From: Dryomyza anilis
Lineage: Eukaryota > Arthropoda > Insecta > Diptera > Dryomyzidae
DNA length: 64,000 nucleotides
NCBI GenBank assembly: GCA_951804985.1
Contig: OX638135.1
Coordinates: forward strand, 71,205,695 to 71,269,694
Reading direction: 5' to 3'
A program made the position numbers and the translations under genes. Positions 58,591-64,000 of the stretch are shown here, one piece after another. The first letter of the stretch is position 1. Each line of letters begins with the position of its first letter. The notes under the pieces were generated by a model. It was not told the DNA's origin. It ran no database searches and saw nothing but the letters and a program-made list of their open reading frames with translations.

Positions 58591-59856
58591 TGTCTTTGGA
58601 ACGTAAACAATCGATTTGTGTAATATTGAATAGTAAGCTATATGCAATCATATTGTAAGCTTAATATAAAACGTTTTGTAATGATTTTGTAAGCTAATTT
58701 TTAACACACGAAGTAGCAAATTGTTGGCTCAAATTTCTGGATAATTATTGATTTAATAGTATACACACAAAAAATTCCTATGGATTATTTTAAGAAAAAT
58801 CCTGTATAAAATGACAAATATTTGTTAATATACGATCAACAAAAAAGATTTGTATTATTTACAAATATTTACAATTCCCTTATTTCATTCTTATATTAAC
58901 AAAATGCGCTCAGACGTTATATTTACTAACGGCAACGAAAAACGCCAAAACAAATTAAATGTCAACATAGAAGAAAAGACAATTGTGTTAAGATTGTATG
59001 CAAATTTTGGGCATATTTCTTATATTTGTAGAAAAACATATAAATACGTGTAAATAATAATTAAATAATGTCTTTGGAACGTAAACAATCGATATGTGAA
59101 ATATTGAATAGTAAGCTATATGCAATCATATTGTAAGCTTAATATAAAACGTTTTGTAATGATTTTGTAAGCTAATTTTTAACACACGAAGTAGCTAATT
59201 GTTGGCTCAAATTTCTGGATAATTATTGATTTAATAGTATACACAAAAAAAATTCCTATGGATTATTTTAAGAAAAATCCTGTATAAAATGACAAATATT
59301 TGTTAATATACGTTCAACAAAAAATATTTGTATTATTTACAAATATTTACAATTCCCTTATTTCATTCTTATATTAACAAAATGCGCTCAGACGTTATAT
59401 TTACTAACGGCAACGAAAAACGCCAAAACAAATTAAATGTCAACATAGAAGAAAAGACAATTGTGTTAAGATTGTATGCAAATTTTGGGCATATTTCTTA
59501 TATTTGTAGAAAAACATATAAATACGTGTAAATAATAATTAAATAATGTCTTTGGAACGTAAACAATCGATATGTGAAATATTGAATAGTAAGCTATATG
59601 CAATCATATTGTAAGCTTAATATAAAACGTTTTGTAATGATTTTGTAAGCTAATTTTTAACACCCGAAGTAGCTAATTGTTGGCTCAAATTTCTGGATAA
59701 TTATTGATTTAATAGTATACACACAAAAAATTCCTATGGATTATTTTAAGAAAAATCCTGTATAAAATGACAAATATTTGTTAATATACGTTCAACAAAA
59801 AATATTTGTATTATTTACAAATATTTACAATTCCCTTATTTCATTCTTATATTAAC
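58420..59856 (+). repeat. 478-bp tandem repeat, three units
   Basis: Units start near 58,422, 58,900 and 59,378, each from GCGCTCAGACGTTATATTT to ATTCTTATATTAAC. Units 2 and 3 differ at only a handful of positions. The first half of the unit is the inner end of R1 and the second half contains AAACGTTTTGTAATG and TTCCTATGGATTATTTTAAG. The identical 67-codon frames at 58,850 and 59,328 are repeat products. Confidence 0.95.
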
Positions 59857-60510
59857 AAAATACCTCATTTCTTTAATAAAGTACTTTTGTTCCATTAACA
59901 AAATATGAACAATTATATTCTGTTCGACGAACAAATTAATTAAGTTCCATAAACAAATTTATTTTGTTTGAAAAATATTTTTTTAGCCTTTATAATAAGG
60001 AGGAAAACTTGTATGTCAATTTTCCTCCTATTATAAAATCACATAACCACATAATCCATAAAGGTGCTTAGATGTGGTTAAAATTATTTCATACAAGTTA
60101 ATTAAAGTGCTGTTTTGCACTTTGTTTTGTTATAATTTTAATACACAGAAACTGCACTATATTTCAATAATGTAGTGCAAACGCTAACACAAACGCGTCA
60201 TGACGCGTTTTTTTTTCTAAAAAAATTGTAAAATAAACAAATCAAATAGTGGAAATTTGCCCGATGCGCCATCAGAAAATGGTCGGGTTTTTATCGCTCG
60301 CTCCAAAAAAAAGTTCTCTCCCAAACATAATTTTGCAGGCATTAACATGTATGTTTGGAATTTTATGTAAACATTATATATAATTGACTCATCTGTAAAC
60401 AGGGCTGTATTGAGGCTTGAACAGTGTTGTAATGAGCTCTGACTTACATTATAATATCACGGAAACATTTTAATGTTGCCCCTTAAAATCAAGCGCGGAT
60501 CCAGGGGGGG
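59857..60510. repeat. Repeat mosaic with strong palindromes
   Basis: 59,927-60,240 corresponds to 4,230-4,670. It contains the pair GGAGGAAAA/TTTTCCTCC (60,000-60,035), TGCACTA/TAGTGCA (about 60,153-60,181) and the perfect 20-bp palindrome AAACGCGTCATGACGCGTTT at 60,191-60,210. From 60,320 to 60,490 it carries the end of the CACGC/GCAGCGTG element family, without the terminal bases. Confidence 0.7.
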
Positions 60511-60530
60511 GTGGGGGTGCGAGGCGGACG
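60511..60530 (+). other. G-rich tract
   Basis: GGGGGGG followed by TGGGGG at about 60,503-60,518, an exceptional G run in an AT-rich window, preceding the satellite array. Confidence 0.6.
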
Positions 60531-60599
60531 ATCTCCCCGCCAAAAAGCCGCACTTTGGAATTTTTCAAACAAATTAAAAAAAAAAACGCAACATGAAAA

Positions 60600-61600
60600 A
60601 AAGCGCCTAATATTCAAAATTTTGCGCTTTTTAAAAAGAGCGGAAACTATAGAGAAAGGCGCAAAATTTTCAAAAAATCATAAAATTGCAAATTTTCCAC
60701 CTCTACAGAAGGGCGCAATATATAGAAAAAGGCGCAAAATGTTCAAAAAAGCATAAAATTGCAAATTCGCCTAATTTACAAAATTTTTGCGCCTCTACAG
60801 AAGGGCGCAAAATATAGAGAAAGGCGCAAAATGTTCAAAAAAGCATAAAATTGCAAATTAGCCTAATTTACAAAATTTTTGCGCCTCTATAGAAGGGCGC
60901 AAAATGTAGAGAAAGGCGCAAAATTTTCAAAAAAGCATAAAATTGCAAATGCGCCTAATTTACAAAATTTTTGCGCCTCTACAGAAGGGCGCAAAATATA
61001 GAGAAAGGCGCAAAATTCTCAAAAAAGCATAAAATTGCAAATTCTCCTAATTTACAAAATGTTTGCGCCTCTATAGAAGGGCGCAAAATGTAGAGAAAGG
61101 CGCAAAATTTTCAAAAAAACATAAAATTGCAAATGCGCCTAATTTACAAAATTTTTGCGCCTCTACAGAAGGGCGCAAAATATAGAAAAAGGCGCAAAAT
61201 ATTCAAAAAAGCATAAAATTGCAAATGCGCCTAATTTACAAAATGTTTGCGCCTCTACAGAAGGGCCAAAATATAGAGAAAGGCGCAAAATGTTCAAAAA
61301 AGCATAAAATTGCAAATGCGCCTAATTAACAAAATTTTGGCCCGTCTACAGAAGAGCGTAAAATATAGAAAATGGCGCAAAATTTTCAAAAAAGCATAAA
61401 ATTGCAAATGCGCCTAATATTCATAATATTTTGGCCTTTTTAGAAGACCAGAAACAACAAAGAAACGCTCTAAATTTTCAAAAAAATAAACATAAAATGG
61501 AAAAAGCGCCTAAAATGCAGAATGTTCGCGGCTTTTAAAAAGATCGCAAAATATTGAAAAAGGCGCCAAATTTTCAAAAAAAAAATTCATTTTCAGAGTA
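60600..61600. repeat. 92-bp satellite array with dimeric structure
   Basis: GCGCCTCTACAG or GCGCCTCTATAG occurs at 60,789, 60,881, 60,973, 61,065, 61,157 and 61,249, exactly 92 bases apart, with diverged units on both sides. Each unit contains GGCGCAAAAT and, inverted, ATTTTTGCGCC. Units starting 60,881 and 61,065 are nearly identical to each other and differ from their neighbours. Confidence 0.95.
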
Positions 61601-62531
61601 AATATGCGTCATTTTCATTTTGTGTTTGTTTTGATAATTTTGCGCTTGTAAAGACGATAAAATCCTGTAAGTTATGCGCTTGACATTTTAATCTTTGTTA
61701 AAATTGTCCAAAATAGCGGGTAACTTTTATTTTAAAGTTGACTTTAAATTTACGAAAATGCGCCATTTTATTTTGACAAATATTCTGAAGAATACACAAT
61801 TCGGGTTTTAAATATTTTAAGATCTATATCAAAATGTCCCAAGACAAAAATTCTAGGCAGGGTCGAGACAGTTTAGAAACATTTTTTCGACATATTTTAA
61901 AAAGAGATAGGCGGTGTTTGTATCACAAGCTGTCTGCCCGAACTGCCCGATTCCAAAATATGCCGTGAATCTGTCATTAAAAAACCACAAACTTTTACAA
62001 ACTGCTATACACTTCCCAAAATATTCCACTTTAATAATTCGACTTAAAAAAAATTCGACTTTTTTAGAATTTTTGTATAGAATAAATTGTCATATAGATG
62101 ATTTTGAATTTAAATTTGACTTTAAATTGTCAATACTAATGCGCCATAGTTTTTAAAAATATACATATATTTTGTATATCTTCGTTGTACATAAGTCCAA
62201 ATACCATTTTTGAAAATTTGATGAAAGTTCGACAATTCATAGTTTTAGATGTGTTGCTATATTATCATAATTAACGAGTTGGGAAAGTTAGGTCACATGG
62301 GTAAGTTCAGTCACATGGGACGGAATTTATAGTCGGTCGGGCCCGACTATGGAATACCCTACACCTATGGTGTGAATATTAATGTTGGTAATTTAATTGT
62401 ATACCTACCTTTGAAGTTCTTAATTTCTGACAACGAAACATGTAGGAATATAAAAAAATGTGGGCGTATCACGCCCCTTTTTGGATCACATATTTTTAGG
62501 TGAATTCTAATAATACGTTTTAAATTTTATA
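61601..62531. other. Non-coding stretch right of the satellite
   Basis: No gene recognised. 62,318-62,370 holds TAGTCGG-TCGGGC-CCGACTA, a 7-bp hairpin followed by GGAATACCCTACACC, a type of sequence I associate with dipteran non-autonomous repeats. Confidence 0.4.
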
Positions 62532-63404
62532 CACGCTGCAAAAAAAGGGCTCTCCCAAACATAATTTTGCAGGCATTACATATATCTTTAGAGCTTCATG
62601 CAAACGTATTATTTCATTGTCAAACATTATTATAATAACAGCCAAACATATTTTTGTTTTCGTTCAAACATATTTATGTTAAGAATGGATAATTTTCGGC
62701 GTTCTTGCAAACATATATATGTTTGAATGTGAAAAACATTTTATTTACATGTAAACATATTTATGTTTACATTTAATTTTAATGTAAAAATAGTAAATTT
62801 AGTGCTAATATCTTCTTTACACAATATTCGTTTTTTCCCTATTTTTAAATTACATTTTTTATTTATATTATATAATTATAAATTTAAACTTTTATATAAT
62901 TATAAATTTAAACTTTTATTTTATTTTTATTACACATATTTTAATTATATCTAATTATTTCCATCTATTGTTCCTATTTTGAGTTCAGTACTTTACGGAT
63001 GAATTGGAAATTTCACAAACAGCCACTATCTGGTATTAACAGTAATTGGCGGTACTTAAACAAATTATTCCACCAAAAATAAGTTTTGAACTATATGAAA
63101 TGTATTAATGTGAGTGTTCCTGAGTGCTAAAAGTAGGCAGCGCTGTTATTTAATTGTGATATCGTAATGCCAAACATACATATAATCAAAATAATGCTAT
63201 TATTTTTAAATTCGTTGTCACCCAGTAACAATCACGAATAACCACATACATATTCAAAGCACCTTTTATTGACGTTGGGTGTGTTAAATAGCAGAAATAA
63301 TAAACATACATATATTAATATCTGATGAAAATATATATTTCTACAGAAACATTAATAGAGTAAATTACATTCAAGCATATTCAAACAAATCTTTTCCATC
63401 CGTG
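62532..63404. mobile_element. TA-flanked DNA element CACGGAT...GCAGCGTG, copy 3 (inverted)
   Basis: Starts CACGCTGCAAAAAAAGGG and ends CTTTTCCATCCGTG, with TA at 62,530-62,531 and 63,405-63,406. Its ends match copies 1 and 2; the interior is shorter and different. Confidence 0.75.
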
Positions 63405-64000
63405 TAAGTATATCTTGAATACTTTTCGAGTTATTGCTTCGTAAAGAGTTATATAAAAGAGTTATATAAAAGTATGGGAGGTGGGCGTGTCCGTTGACCA
63501 ATTTTTTAATAATTATATTTGAGAAATATAAATAAAAGTTTGATTAATATTATTAAAGTCAAAAATAAATAAATACTCGATATGAAATCGAGAGCTCTGA
63601 TATGTACAACTTCCTAATATCTACAAACTATCCCCTCTGTTTGGGTCCCAGACAAAATTTGGGCGCGGTCGGACTTGTGGTACCCCAGATAAATCGAATT
63701 ATACACCTACCTATATGAACATGTAGGTACTGAAATGAAAGATATTGATTTCACTATTAGTATGTTATTATGTTCATGATTCGATAACCACAGTAACCTC
63801 AGGACCCTTTTTAGTTTTAACAACTGAGTTCATTTTATACACGAATAATATATAGATACAAGTAGGCGTACCCAAACGAAAAGAAATTTAATCAGAAGTC
63901 TATTATACGCTTTTGTATTTATGTTTTAAAAAATAAAAAAATTAATATTTTATAAAAAAATTTCGCCTGCGGCGCTTCTTCGATATAACTTCCCAACGAA
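63405..64000. other. Right edge, no gene recognised
   Basis: AT-rich, with a CCCTCTGTTTGGGTCCCAGAC segment near 63,630 that resembles insect repeat consensus text, but no termini or frames that can be supported. Confidence 0.4.

Noticed and set aside
58850..59531. Two identical 67-codon genes
   Set aside because: They are the same chance frame in two units of the 478-bp tandem repeat; R1 copies elsewhere do not keep it consistently.
60600..61430. CRISPR-like array
   Set aside because: Repeat units are contiguous and diverge gradually; there are no unique spacers and the context is eukaryotic. It is a satellite.

Overview
The window looks like AT-rich nuclear DNA of an arthropod, most likely an insect and possibly a fly. 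The reasons are errantivirus-like Gypsy elements primed by tRNA-Ser, an RTE LINE, a LINE with an ORF1 of a type I associate with insects, long AT microsatellites, and no dense cellular coding. Apart from one possible exon of a mitochondrial MICOS (MIC26/MIC27-like) gene near 10.6 kb, I see no convincing host gene. Almost everything is transposable elements nested inside each other.

The core is a stack that can be unpicked base by base. A Gypsy-type LTR retrotransposon on the minus strand (Gypsy B; tRNA-Ser primer site at 56.39 kb, gag 55.9-55.2, protease/RT 55.2-54.1, RNase H 53.9-52.8, integrase 52.6-52.0 and 47.1-46.8, downstream part 11.7-10.9 kb) was hit by three insertions. These are a 4.9-kb RNase H-bearing LINE (47,108-51,995, exact 10-bp target duplication GTTTTAGTTA), a 686-bp TA-flanked DNA element (53,009-53,694), and a Polinton/Maverick (11,725-46,829, exact 6-bp target duplication TGTGTG on both sides).

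The Polinton has inverted repeats of about 1.1 kb carrying a 42-bp tandem repeat. It keeps recognisable remains of an adenain-like protease, hexon-type major capsid protein, a small amphipathic protein, a penton-like minor capsid protein, a retroviral-type integrase, an FtsK/A32-type packaging ATPase, a protein-primed DNA polymerase B, a zinc-finger gene with an intron, and three unrecognised small genes. Every recognised large gene is broken. Its left end, together with the flanking Gypsy B sequence, is tandemly duplicated (11,649-16,509 and 16,510-18,562). Nested inside it are a second Gypsy element (Gypsy A, about 34.3-42.0 kb, with a 2,352-bp near-identical tandem duplication of its 5' part), four copies of a tRNA-derived SINE, two RTE fragments and several families of TA-flanked DNA elements.

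To the left (6,766-10,083) lies a complete-looking RTE-type LINE with one open reading frame of 1,002 codons, all endonuclease and RT catalytic motifs intact and a 7-bp target duplication; it is the only plausibly active element here. The outer edges (1-6.7 kb and 56.7-64 kb) hold non-coding repeats, including a family shared by both edges (1.1-3.0 and 56.8-58.6 kb), a 478-bp tandem repeat and a 92-bp satellite with dimeric higher-order structure.
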